This document shows positions 48,988 to 59,632 of a DNA stretch of 64,000 nucleotides, one piece after another. Source of the stretch: Solanum dulcamara (Eukaryota > Streptophyta > Magnoliopsida > Solanales > Solanaceae); assembly GCF_947179165.1 (NCBI RefSeq), contig NC_077242.1, forward strand, positions 41,526,097 to 41,590,096, written 5' to 3'. The position numbers and the translations under genes are program-made. The notes below the pieces were generated by a model that had not been told where the DNA came from, did no database searches, and worked only from the letters and a program-made list of their open reading frames with translations. How positions within the stretch are numbered: position 1 is the stretch's first letter; each line of letters opens with the position of its first letter.

Positions 48988-49393
48988 TAAATATCGTAAA
49001 GGCAGATGTAGTAGGGGTTGCAAACCAGACGGTACACAACTTTGTTTTGGAAGATATGGCACTCAAAGTTGTAGAGCTGGTCGTCTTTCATATCGAGCCA
49101 TTAAAGCAGCGCGTCGTGCTATAATCGCACACTTCTATCGTGCTATGAGCGGACAATTCCGAAGAAATGGTAAGATATGGGTAAGAGTTCTCGCAGATAT
49201 CCCTATTACTGGGAAACCTACAGAAGTAAGAATGGGAAGAGGAAAAGGAAATCCTACGGGTTGGATTGCTCGTGTGTCCAGGGGACAAATCCTATTTGAA
49301 ATGGATGGTGTGAGTTTGTCAAATGCTCGACAAGCCGCTACATTAGCGGCGCATAAACTATGTTCGTCAACGAAGTTTGTTCAGTGGTCGTAA
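48959..49393 (+). CDS. rpl16: Mitochondrial ribosomal protein L16, open but probably not expressed
   Basis: Product is protein L16 of the large mitoribosomal subunit. From a GTG, the start used for rpl16 in some plants, the frame reads [59 protein letters not shown] and ends KFVQWS followed by TAA. The length, about 144 codons, fits plant mitochondrial L16. Some residues, such as Cys in TQLCFGRYG and Gln in YGTQSC, differ from the usual protein. An upstream one-base gain fuses this frame to the S3 tail, giving one 324-codon frame from 48419. If the block is nuclear, the gene lacks a nuclear promoter, a transit peptide and RNA editing. Confidence 0.9.
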   Translation: MLYPKRTKYSKYRKGRCSRGCKPDGTQLCFGRYGTQSCRAGRLSYRAIKAARRAIIAHFYRAMSGQFRRNGKIWVRVLADIPITGKPTEVRMGRGKGNPTGWIARVSRGQILFEMDGVSLSNARQAATLAAHKLCSSTKFVQWS

Positions 49394-49592
49394 GCTTATT
49401 AATCTGACCAAAATTGGTACACGCCAATTCTATTTTGCCGGATTGAAAGAGCCATCAATCACTATGATCTCTTTCTTAGAAAAGAAATTTCGTAAATTCT
49501 GCCTTTTTTTATCCCACTCTTTCTGTTGGTCAACAACCAACTAAATCTAGATTTCTTCACTACTCGTACAGGCTTGACGGAGTTAAGTTGTA
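49394..49592 (+). other. rpl16-atp6 spacer
   Basis: This holds no recognisable gene. It contains polypyrimidine stretches and stops in all plus frames. Confidence 0.6.
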
Positions 49593-50748
49593 TTGAGGGT
49601 ATCGTTTTGTCTCAATCAATCAATATGTTTCCACAAATTCCGCGTGCATATCTTTTCCTTTGATGAAGAAAGTCTCAATTCCAGTACTCCATCTGCGACA
49701 ACTTCTCTTCAATCGTCCGATACTAAAGATTTTCATAATGGTATTTATGAGGACTTTCCAGGTCTTAACCCTTCCAGTGAACGTATAGTGGAGCTTCAAT
49801 CTGATATATGGGAGAAATTAGGAGAGTTGATGCCTAACAAGAGTGCCCAAGAAATTCTGGAAGCGGCCGAAGTTTTACATGGCGAAAGCAACGATATTGA
49901 CTCCCTATTGAAAGATTTGAATCAAAACGGAGTAGCGGGTGAAGCCTATAAAGATGCAGTGGATCTAGTGAAGCATCTCGTCTCCAGCCCACTTGATCAA
50001 TTTAAAATAATCCCATTGATTCCTATGAAAATAGGAAACTTATATTTCTCATGCACAAATCCATCTTTGTTTATGCTACTAACTCTCAGTTTGGTCCTAA
50101 AAAGGGAGGAGGAAACTCAGTACCAAATGCTTGGCAATCCTTGGTAGAGCTTATTTATGATTTTGTGCTAAACCTGGTAAACGAACAAATAGGTGGTCTT
50201 TCCGAAAATGTTAAACAAAAGTTTTCCCCTCGCATCTCAGTCACTTTTACTTTTTCGTTATTTTGTAATCCCCAGGGTATGATACCTTATAGCTTCGAAG
50301 TTACAAGTCATTTTCTCATTACTTTGGGTCTCTTATTTTCGATTTTTATTGGCATTACTATAGTGGGATTTCAAAAAAATGGGTTCATTTTTTAAGCTTC
50401 TTATTACCTGCAGGAGTCCCACTGCCATTAGCACCTTTTTTAGTACTCCTTGAGCTAATCCCTTGTTGTTTTCGAGCATTAAGCTCAGGAATACGTTTAT
50501 TTGCTAATATGATGGCCGGTCATAGTTCAGTAAAGATTTTAAGTGGGTTCGCTTGGACTATGCTATGTATGAATGATCTTTTATATTTCATAGGGGATCT
50601 TGGTCCTTTATTTATAGTTCTTGCATTAACCGGTCTGGAATTAGGTGTAGCTATATCACAAGCTCATGTTTCTACGATCTTAATCTGTATTTACTTGAAT
50701 GATGCTATAAATCTTCATCAAAGTGCTTATTTTTTTATAATTGAATAA
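49593..50748 (+). pseudogene. atp6: ATP synthase subunit a (atp6), broken by two frameshifts
   Basis: ATP6 is the proton-channel subunit of the mitochondrial ATP synthase membrane part. The N-terminal presequence region (FHNGIYEDFPGLNPSSERIV, IWEKLGELMPNK) is seen at about 49640-49990 and the mature part from SSPLDQFKIIPLIPMKIGN. Near 50096-50102 about 20 bases are missing between VL and KKGGG, changing frame. Near 50383 one base is missing (NG-HFLSFLL), changing frame again. The last part includes LLPAGVPLPLAPFLVLLELI, ANMMAGHSSVKILSGFAWTM and GLELGVAISQAHV, with the conserved channel Arg in SGIRLF, and ends IIE followed by TAA. The true start cannot be fixed because presequences vary among species. 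Confidence 0.92.
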
Positions 50749-51359
50749 AAGCGAGTCTGAATGGGTATACTTAGTCGTGGAGCATTCCGAGTCTTTGCTT
50801 TAGGGATCGTTCCTGTGCATCTCCTTACTTTATAGCAGTTATTGCTTTGGTTCCAGAAGGTAAAGCTCTCGCCTCAGCTTTTTCTTTGAAATCGAAGACT
50901 GTTCCAATTTCCTACTAAGATAGGCAAGCGGAGGGAGAACTAGACGTATCTTGCTAGGCAAAGACAGGTCAGAATGGATAGCTCGCAGGTGGGATTGACG
51001 GGATAGATCACTATTGCAGAAGGAGGTAGAACCGGGGGAAGAATTATGTCTATAAAGGTCCTCGCCCTCTAAGGTACATGGTTCTAAAGATGAAACCTCA
51101 AAGCGGTACTAAAGACTAGGCAGAAGAAGAACTATAACTAGAATTCTACGCCCCTCCCCTTGTACCAAGAAGAAAGTTCAGAACATAAGGATAATGGGCT
51201 CGTCTATTATAAGTTATTAGTTTACGGAGCTATCTCAGATATCTCGAGTAAGGAAACGGGACGGGTTTGATAGTTAGAGTTCTATTTCTAGGAAGGAAGA
51301 GACTATCGGGAAGCTCACTCTCGGCCGGGCTCGAAGCAGAGGGTAGACCGTAATATCTC
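50749..51359. other. Mitochondrial-type spacer after atp6
   Basis: I see no gene. A short plus frame follows atp6 directly (MGILSRGAFRVFALGIVPVH, from 50761) and soon stops; I do not recognise it. The rest has frequent stops. Confidence 0.5.
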
Positions 51360-51578
51360 TTGTTGGTTCAGCTCATCAAGCTATTACAAAAGAGTCCTCG
51401 AAGAAAGAAGCCATTTTTACGGTATTTTCGCTTCCAGTCCGTAATTAGATCTTCAAGCTTAGTCCAGTCCGGATCCATCCTAAACAAAAGAGCAGGGCTA
51501 AGCGAGGGGTATAGCAATACAATGTTCATACTCGAGTTGCTCAAATCCAGTAGGAATATCAGGAATAGTAGGATCTAG
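51360..51578 (+). CDS. Unrecognised small frame, 72 codons
   Basis: It is rich in basic residues near the N-terminus (KSPRRKKPFLRYFRF) and has no motif I recognise. Chance frames of this size are common in plant mitochondrial spacer, and codon use gives no support either way. It is listed only to describe the interval. Confidence 0.12.
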   Translation: MLVQLIKLLQKSPRRKKPFLRYFRFQSVIRSSSLVQSGSILNKRAGLSEGYSNTMFILELLKSSRNIRNSRI

Positions 51579-51600
51579 TAGGAGCTTGCCTTAGAATGCA

Positions 51601-51918
51601 GTGAGGGAGCCCGGAGCTATTGAATTATTTCATAACCCAAGGAGAAGAATAGGACTCTTTACCAGTATCATAACCTCTCGATGGGAAATGGAACTTAGAT
51701 CACGATGTGAACCTACTTATGAGTGGAATTTCGTTGACAAGCAAATTCCCCAGAAAAAACTACAAACTAGTCAAAGGACAGCCTGCCTTATTCTTCTCCC
51801 ATTCGGGACCCCTATTTTCTCGGAGATAGCTTGGTCTGAGCTAGAACAGCAGATTCGTGAGCAAGAGCGTATTTCACAGCTGATTCAACAACAGCCATTT
51901 TTTCTGGGGAACTTTTGA
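51601..51918 (+). CDS. Unrecognised frame, 105 codons
   Basis: The start is uncertain. The C-terminal part, WSELEQQIREQERISQLIQQ, is strongly helical and charged, which makes it look more protein-like than its neighbours; the N-terminal half is mixed. No family is recognised. It overlaps the following frame by four bases. It could be a fragment of a mitochondrial open reading frame. Confidence 0.2.
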   Translation: MREPGAIELFHNPRRRIGLFTSIITSRWEMELRSRCEPTYEWNFVDKQIPQKKLQTSQRTACLILLPFGTPIFSEIAWSELEQQIREQERISQLIQQQPFFLGNF

Positions 51919-52238
51919 GTCTGTTCTTTCTTTTAATCTACTATAAAGGTTCTAAATTGGCTCCTTACCTTAATATTAAGGATAATTACATTCTTGAAAG
52001 GATCAAGGGCTCTACCCTCTCGCATAAAGTCTTACGCTCTTATCGTCAACCTTCGTGGCTTTTTGCTCGTTTGGTCTCGCTATTTCATTCCTGGTTCTCA
52101 CTTTCAAGCTTCTTTCCATCCTGGGGATTTCTTCTCATTCCGTCCGTTCTGCTAGCTGGTGTCGCCCTCTCTCTTACTTATCTATTCCCATCCATCTTTA
52201 CCTCTCCTACTCCACTACTTCCCTCCTTCAAGGCGTGA
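51915..52238 (+). CDS. Unrecognised hydrophobic frame, 107 codons
   Basis: The C-terminal half (SWFSLSSFFPSWGFLLIPSV, LLAGVALSLTYLFPSIFTS) could form one or two membrane spans. It overlaps the end of the previous frame by four bases. T- and C-rich plant mitochondrial DNA often gives such hydrophobic frames by chance. No family is recognised. Confidence 0.15.
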   Translation: MSLFFLLIYYKGSKLAPYLNIKDNYILERIKGSTLSHKVLRSYRQPSWLFARLVSLFHSWFSLSSFFPSWGFLLIPSVLLAGVALSLTYLFPSIFTSPTPLLPSFKA

Positions 52239-52716
52239 TTAATGCGCCTTAAACCTCTCTCTTGAAAAAGAGTATTTTTTAGTGGAGCCTTAACACGTGA
52301 ACCCATAGGAACAGGGCCCCTCTTCTTTGCAAAAAAGCTTCTGAATTATCATCACATCAGTAGGCGCAGAAAGCAAATCTTGGTATTGACTTATTGAAAA
52401 TCTCTTTGAGATTGCTTAGACAAATCTTTTTGTGTGAGGCGCTCTTCCCCATCTTTCTTACCTTGTTTTTTGGGCTTCCAATTCTGTGACTCATAATCCC
52501 TCCGTATCTAAAGATAGATGGCTAAAGGGTGGGTTCCTCATCTATCTGAGTTTTACTCTTCAGTAAGAATGATAAAGCATTTCGCAAGCTTGAATCCGTA
52601 TAAAAAGTCCATCCCAACAATTTAGCCTGAAAAGAAAAAAAGTGGGGTAGAAGTTAAGTTTCTATTGAATTGAGTAAGATCCTTTTGAATAGAAGATGCC
52701 CATGAAAAAGCATTTT
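52239..52716. other. Mitochondrial-type spacer
   Basis: I see no gene and no tRNA cloverleaf here. Stops are frequent on both strands. Confidence 0.5.
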
Positions 52717-53067
52717 TTAGAGAAAGATAAAAAAAATGCGGATTTCCCTATTGATTAACCTCTGAAGCGGATAAGATCCAAAGAAGTCTATACCTGTAGA
52801 TGAAAGAGGAGCTTCTACGTGAATATTTCTAACAGTGGTTTCTCCTCCAACAGTCAAGTAACTAGTACTGGTTATTCCAGCAAGAGCTTTTACTCTAACA
52901 GAACTAGTACCGTCAACTCCAATTGTAGCAGCGGGAATGTCTTCACCACCAGATATTGCATTAAGAGCTTCTATTGCATCAACGGTGGAAATGGAGAGCA
53001 TGCTCGGAATATATAATAGCTTAAACCGCTTAGGCTCTTTGCACCTAAATAAATAGTAGACATGCAA
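52717..53067 (-). CDS. Unrecognised frame, 116 codons, Ser/Thr/Ala/Gly-rich
   Basis: It reads VDAIEALNAISGGEDIPAAT, VGGETTVRNIHVEAPLSSTG and similar phrases in the middle. This composition is unlike the T/C-rich hydrophobic frames around it and is more protein-like. The ends (FRCKEPKRFKLL and REIRIFFIFL) look like spacer. It may be a remnant of transferred coding sequence, but no family is recognised. No neighbouring gene or promoter suggests expression. Confidence 0.25.
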   Translation of the reverse strand: MHVYYLFRCKEPKRFKLLYIPSMLSISTVDAIEALNAISGGEDIPAATIGVDGTSSVRVKALAGITSTSYLTVGGETTVRNIHVEAPLSSTGIDFFGSYPLQRLINREIRIFFIFL

Positions 53068-53469
53068 AAAAATAAGACGCGAAACTTAGAGAGTCGTAGC
53101 CTTCTAAGACTTTCTTCTCCAACTCACTCAATCGATAAGTTGAGGCAATCAACTGGAAATCGACCAAAAGGACCTGTCAAGCCTTAGAAGTCAAAGCATG
53201 CATCACATATCATCATGCATAGCTTATTAGCTGTAGTAGCTGCATAGGAAACATAAAGCATATAGTACTTTTCTCCATTGTCATGCATCAAATGGCTGTC
53301 TCTCCTCTCTCAAAGCAGGCGAGCTTCAAGCTTGGAAGATCAAGAAAAGCGAGAACGGGAACTCCTAGAGCTGCTGGAGAATAGCAAAAGAAAGATCTCA
53401 AGGCTCTGGGAATATACCACTTCCGATACTCTTCCTCCGTCACCTCTATCTCCAAATCAACGGTTTGAT
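53068..53469. other. Mitochondrial-type spacer
   Basis: No gene is recognised. The plus frame 53278-53481 (KREREL-LELLENSKRKIS) is short and partly overlaps the copia fragment on the other strand. Confidence 0.45.
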
Positions 53470-53725
53470 ATGATGAATTGAATATCATTACCAATGATTA
53501 CAATTTCATCAATATATACTAAAAGAAAAAACAGAATAGTTTCCACGTCGACGAGTAAAAAGGGACAGCCTGGGATTGAATAAAACCAGCATCCACAGAA
53601 GCAAATTTGGCAAACCCATTTCGGGACGCTTGTTTAAGTCCATAAAGGGACTGATTCAGGCGGCAAATGGAGTTCTCCCCCTGTGGAGAATATTCGTGAG
53701 GGAGAGACATGTATACTTCCTTTTT
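53470..53725 (-). pseudogene. Ty1/copia reverse transcriptase fragment
   Basis: The frame 53710-53519 reads MSLPHEYSPQGENSICRLNQ, then SLYGLKQASRNGFAKFASVD and AGFIQSQA, diagnostic for the copia RT fingers-palm region. Beyond it, the palm box survives as LLVYIDEIVIIGND on the minus strand to about 53480. The family has YVDD there, so the second aspartate is Glu. Short copia pieces are a known feature of plant mitochondrial genomes, so this probably travelled with the mitochondrial DNA and was not a new insertion. Confidence 0.85.
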
Positions 53726-54981
53726 TGGAACATGTTAAGGCTTTACGCTCTAACTCACCTTCACAACTCTAGGTGTCGTCGCGCCTATGTTATCATTCTT
53801 TTTCCACTGTCTGATTACAGTAGGGGGTCACGTAGGATGGTTAAGCCAGGAGCAGGACCGATACTTTGCTTAGCCAACACATCTTCACATTGCCTTCCCT
53901 CCAAATATATCTCAATTCTCACCTCCAATCCCTAATTATTAGCTCTCTGATTCTCAGGATAATATTGAAATGTGGATCCTCAGGCCCAGCCATTGTGCAG
54001 CTTCTATATAAAAACCAGGGAGTCCTTTTCTTCCTGAAGACCTGATGAGCGTGGGATATAGATTCAAAACAGATATGTGTGTGGTCTTCGTGTACCTCCA
54101 CCTATAGGGCAGGTTGTGCCCACCATCTTTATCTTTGTCTCCCCATCCTACCGGGGTCCGCCTCTTATTCCACATTCCTATACTAATCTAATTTGGATTA
54201 AGATTCCAAAATCTCTCAATATATCACGATTACCCTCTATCGTCCAGTCCATGGCCCGGTCTTTATTTTGAAAAAGTCTTGCAAGAGACTTTTAAACAGT
54301 TCTTTTCGGTCTTTCAGGTCCGCTTGTCATATCAGGTGATGCGGAGAAAGCAGCTAAGAGCAAGAAGAAGTTGGTTTGTAATCAACACTACGGGGGTGCT
54401 TGAGATAACCATGTCGAAGAGATAAGGATAGGCTAAGCGTGTCCAGTGCAGTACGAACAAAGAACGGAATAGAAGGGGCCTAACCAGTCCTTCCTTGCTC
54501 CCGTTGAGGGATAGAACTCTTCCAATGAAGTAGGTGATACATCCGAACAAGAAGCAGAATAAGACAGTGATTCGGATCTCACACCTTCCACTAGCCTCTT
54601 ACAATAGTGGCTTTTTTTTCGAGTTGCTTTCCTTTGTGTTGGTAGTGGTACCTACCTGCTAAGCTATCCCCTTTTATTCTATACTCTCTTTTTAGCCCGC
54701 TCTGAGAAGGGCCCAGCTTTCAAAGAGAGTGAAGTAATTGGATTTAGGATGTCACTAGGCGACTAACCCACCTTTCCGATACAACTTCTTTCTACTTCCG
54801 GATCTCATAATAAAGGAAGAAAAGAAGAGCTTGATCCGCTCGAAGAGTTTCCCACCCGGACTGTGACTTCTTTCTGATTCCCCAATCCCAGCTTGGACTT
54901 CCCCATGTAAGGAGTTTTATCCCAAATTGGATTCATTCTGTTTTAGCCCGAGACTTCTAAACTATAGGCGTAAAGCAGGTC
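53726..54981. other. Mitochondrial-type spacer
   Basis: Frames at 53576-53935 (plus), 54077-54271 (plus), 53919-54175 (minus) and 54332-54550 (minus) overlap one another on both strands and show no motif I recognise. I treat them as chance frames. Confidence 0.4.
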
Positions 54982-55228
54982 ATGAGCCCACAGTTTTGTC
55001 ACAGCTTTGGAATTGGAATCCACATGCTAAATGCGAGGCTTCTTGTCGAGGCACAACTTTTATTCCACGGTTGTACCATGGCCTTATCGTGTTCCAGTAG
55101 CCGCACTTGCTACTGTCTTGGTGTTCCAAGGCTTTCTATCTGGCTTAGCAGCCCTTCTTCTTCTGGTGTACCATGATGGTATGGAAGATGCATTTTCTCT
55201 GGTCGTTGTAGGGCACTTCTTTGACTAA
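54982..55228 (+). CDS. Unrecognised frames with a hydrophobic segment
   Basis: Two plus frames overlap: 54982-55176 and 55031-55228. The second contains VPVAALATVLVFQGFLSGLA followed by ALLLLVYHDGMED, a plausible membrane span with a charged tail. It might be a decayed piece of an organellar membrane protein, but I cannot name one. Confidence 0.15.
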
Positions 55229-58025
55229 AGTAACAAGAGCTTTAGGAGTTACACCGCTTTGCCTTCTGGCTTGACTGAATGGACTGAGACTGAGGAACAG
55301 CTATCGTGCTACTGGCTTTTAACCGAATTGCAACTTTCTAGCTCTTAGCTTGACTACCTCTACCGAGAAGCTCTCTCTCGCTTCAGCCCAACCAATTCAC
55401 AGATGATGAAAAGAAGTCCTCAAATCCTAAGTACACTAAGTGGGTAAAGACGAAGCAGTTGCTCGTTAGCTGGATCAACGCCACCTCCGGATGGAAAGGA
55501 CAAGGGGCTGTCGGATGTCAATCTCTTTTCTTTTATGCTGCATGCAGCTACCTTCCATCGACACATTATTCGCTCTACTACAACGAACAAACTAAATGGC
55601 AGGCCATCGAGAGTGAGTGAACGGCTAGCCAAAGCTTCTCATTTGGAGAAAAATCGTGGTGGAAATGCGGTTGAAAGCTGAAATGAGACGACAGAACGAG
55701 TGAAAGAAGTTCCAGAAAGTAAAGCCCCTTTTGTTGTGTTGGGCAACATGGGAGTGCAAACTTGGTTCCTCGTACGACACACATAACTATTAACGCTCTT
55801 TCTCAATCAGGTCTGGAACGCACAATGTTGTTCAATCTTTCCCTTTGTCTTTACTACTCGATCAGAGGGCTTATGGCCGCTTTCCTATCTCTTTCTGTTT
55901 TATGTCACTAATGGTCGCTAAGGCCGCTTTAGCTGCAGGTTCGTACTATTTAGTTTAAAGCAATAGAGGGCGCCTTCGCTTCGTAAGGCATGGCCCTATG
56001 CCTTACTCGCTCCGGGAAGTACTTCTTCGATGCAGCTCACACAGTCCTATTCAACTCTTCCAAATCTATGAGTGAGATTTCAACTCTCTCAAATGTAGGG
56101 TATCTTTCCTACTATCGGTTTCTTTCATTAGAGACGAATAAACCCCACTTAAGGTTTGTTACCCACCGAAATGGATTGCACCTTTCTTTCTCACCAGTTT
56201 CAGAGCGCTGTTTTCAACCCCATGAGGAGTCAGTCAATGCACGATGAGGAACTACCAACCGGTAACCAATTGACGTCGGATTCCGGTGAAGCAAAAAGCG
56301 CCTTTACCTTTAGTTAGAAATAAAGATAGGTCGGATTTCCACTTTTATAAGCGAACTCAAACCACAAACGTTATCTGTCCTACCGGTGAGTTACAGTTAA
56401 ACGCCCTATTCGCTATACCGTTAGTGACGCTTATCACGCTTTCAATCGGTTAAATGCATTCTCTTACCCGTTGAACTTATTACTTTCCACTTTTTAGTCT
56501 AAAATTCAGATTGTGACCTACCGGTTACCGGCTCGGAGCAATCAAGCTCAGAGAGCACTACTGGGCGGTGGCTTATCGTCGTCCATTATCTAACCGAAAA
56601 GACGTAAAGTAAAGACGTGTTCTTATTATATGTAATTTAGAGTCGCTTTTAACAGTATAAGGTATGGAACCCCATTCCGATTTTCTTAATACCCTATTAC
56701 CTTGAACGATAGATTGGTTCGACTCCTTTCAACCCGGGCAAGCAATTAGTCCCTCTACGGTACCGCCTCTTTCAACGCGGAATAGCTGAACAATTGGAAT
56801 AGAAATCCTATTTTCACCTTTCTCGAATTTGCTTTCCGTGGTGACTCATCAGATTCTAGAGTGAAACCTTTAGCGAAGGGATTTAAATAGGCTTTTTAGA
56901 ACTGTACCCCTAAAGCTACGAATATAGGTCAGTGCTTTCCTTTCTTTTCCCTTCCCCGTTGTCCTTATTGTATTGTCATATTTCTAGTGGGATGAAAATA
57001 GTGCTTTCGTAATTCGTACATCACTAGTCCCAATACCGCGTCTTATCCGCTTTTTCCTGGAACATCAATATACCGAATAGCCGATTGGGAACTATACTTT
57101 TCGTAACTATACTAATAAGGGGTGGGGAACGGAAGCGCAGAAGTGAAGTAATGAAAGCGCTTTCCTAGGCTTTCGAAATGTGTTTTTCATTCCAACCTTT
57201 TTAGAATGGATAGGCGCTTGGTACCTGTAAATACACTTTTTAGAATAATTTCGTGCTGAACCTGGTAAAGGGGACTTATTTTTCATTTCGATAGGTAGGG
57301 TAGGAATATACCTAGGAAGGAAGCGGAAGTGAAGTACAAAGATGCCTTGAACAGGCAGGGAAAAGACGTTTAAAGCAGAGGGAAAACCTCCCTTTACCAA
57401 ATTCACCAGTCTGAAGTAAAGAAGTGATCGATTCCTTAATCTTTAAATTGCGTAAAAAAAATAATGAAATGGCTGTTTTATTGCCAACCCATCTCTTTCT
57501 TTCAATCGGATGCCATGTGTGAAGCATCTCTCTCTCTCAGGACCTCACCTTCATGACCTCCTGACGGAGGAAAGACTGATGTCATGGTTAGCAATCAAAT
57601 CTGGAATCTCCAACAAAGCATCTGAGATCGAACAATTGTGTAGATGAGAGAGTGGGATGGACCTTGCTCTTAAGGGTCGAAAAAAGACCTGGTTGCTTTC
57701 TTTCCTGGGAAAGACCAGATCTATGGTCACACTTCAATGAGTGAGCCTCAACCTAGACATCAAACTCCTAGCTCTTGAGCTTATTTACTATTGAAAAGGG
57801 TATTGTTCGTAGCTTGGCCTTTTTCGATTTCCTATTTAGCGCTTTGAATTCTTCTGTTGTTCCTGCCTAGCGTTGAGGCCATAGGGCTTCCTTGTAAATA
57901 AGTTTGAATTATAATAAAGTAACGGTTCGGGAGAGCCTATGCGGAAGCCTTTTTTTCTTCTTCAGCTTGCTTTCCTGTATCTCTTACGATGGCTTGCTTG
58001 CTAACGTAACAAGCAGAAGGAGGGC
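55229..58025. other. Gene-poor mitochondrial-type spacer
   Basis: Small frames at 55420-55632 (minus), 55578-55784 (minus), 55990-56247 (plus) and 57107-57527 (minus) have no recognised motif. I see no known exon, tRNA or rRNA sequence. Composition is that of plant mitochondrial spacer. Confidence 0.4.
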
Positions 58026-58418
58026 GTGCTACGAGCTTCCAGTGGACCAAGTTCTTATAAAACAGCGTATTTTCCGATCTACGTCTCGTGCAAGATGCTG
58101 GGTGGCATGAAACTACTGGTAATTAATCCATCTGCTGATGGTATAAGCGGCACATACCCGACCTTCACTGGAAGTGACATAAAAAAGACAGCTGAATCAA
58201 AAAGAAAGATGTTGATGAAAACGTATTTTATCCCCTATCGCATGGAAAGGGAAACCTATAGTTTGTTTGATAGGCCCCGAAATGCTTCTTATTGGTTCCC
58301 TGCCCCCTATCGATGTGAATGGATTTTTAGACTAAACCCAAGACCACGCTCTTCCCTTTTGAGTCTTCTCTTTAGTGCCTTGCCCGAAGAAGGAAAGACG
58401 AGGCATAGCAAAGGCTAA
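58026..58418 (+). CDS. Unrecognised frame, 130 codons
   Basis: This is the longest open frame in the spacer. It has mixed composition with a basic middle (DIKKTAESKRKMLMKTYFIP) and no motif I recognise. It overlaps a second plus frame (58375-58584) at its end. It might be a chimeric mitochondrial frame of the sort common in plants, but it carries no visible segment of rps3, rpl16 or atp6. Confidence 0.18.
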   Translation: MLRASSGPSSYKTAYFPIYVSCKMLGGMKLLVINPSADGISGTYPTFTGSDIKKTAESKRKMLMKTYFIPYRMERETYSLFDRPRNASYWFPAPYRCEWIFRLNPRPRSSLLSLLFSALPEEGKTRHSKG

Positions 58419-59632
58419 GGCGATGGAAGCAAGACTGAGTCCTTGTGGGGAAGGTGCCAAAGTCTTTTCGAGACGTGCGCAGGATGATAACCTAATTGAT
58501 TATTCTGAAGAAAGGGCCTACTATCTTCCAGAATTAGCCCTTCCTCCACCGAACTCTAGTATAGAAGGAATGGGACCCTATTGAGCCAGTCTGAAAGATC
58601 GATACAATAAAGAAAGTCCCTACTCGCGAGGCCAATCCTACAGACGATCAGGCAAACTCAAGCTCACTTCAAGTGCAAAATGGACTTATCGTACCTGAAA
58701 CGGAATTAGCTCACCGGCTTGATTCCCTCACTTCCTTGAAGTCGGTCGCTACTCAGTTGTAAGCTGAGACTTATGTTGCAAATAAATAGATAGACTTGTT
58801 CATTGGTCTACGATCCGCTGCAACTTGTCTTTCTTGTGTGGTACCATACCTCATTGAATGATTGTTTTCCCTTGTCTCTGCGAAAGAACTCCCTTGTTTC
58901 ATCGGTGCAGCTGCTATTTGGTGAGAAAACTCCTTGCTTATCGATAAGAGGAAATAAGCAGCTGTAGTAAGCGAGTAAGGAAGCAAAACTAGTCTTAGAT
59001 GTCGCTAATCCGCTGCTTCTTCCTTCCTCTTAGCTCTTAGAATAGCTTATAAATGAGATCGTATAAGCCTAGCCCAGTGGTCATCTGATACCGGTAGAAG
59101 TGGCTATGGTAAAAGTGCTTTCCAATCTATTACGTCGTCCCATCCTCCTAACGATATATTACGAGGAGCTTTACGAAGCCATTCGTGGTCTATTTATATA
59201 TAGCTTATCCTTTCTTACTGTGACCCAGGAATAATAACCATATCCAAGCCAAGGAGTTAGACCAACCCAGATAGACCACGTTATGGCCGATGGGATTAGG
59301 AAAGAAGCAACGGATTGATTAAGCATGCTAGCGCGAAAGCCGTTGCGCCTTAGCGCATCCCTTTTCTTGTTAGGGCAAGCACGAGGTCTGGTTCAAGGCA
59401 AGGTATAGCTTAACGGAATGAAAGAGAATTAGTGTATTAAGCAAGTACGGAAAAGCGGAAAAGGGGAATTCAGGCGATGTTCTCAAGTCTAGTTAACGAA
59501 GTCGAGAGGGAAAGCTTACTTGAGAGGATATACCTGATTGAAAGGATATATATTCATATCGCATATCCGCTGTTGGCATAGTTATATTCCTCTAATCGCT
59601 AATCACTGCTTTTTCCTTAATCTTAGAACTGG
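58419..59632. other. Mitochondrial-type spacer
   Basis: Nothing recognised. The minus frame 58986-58771 is short and lacks motifs. Confidence 0.4.
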
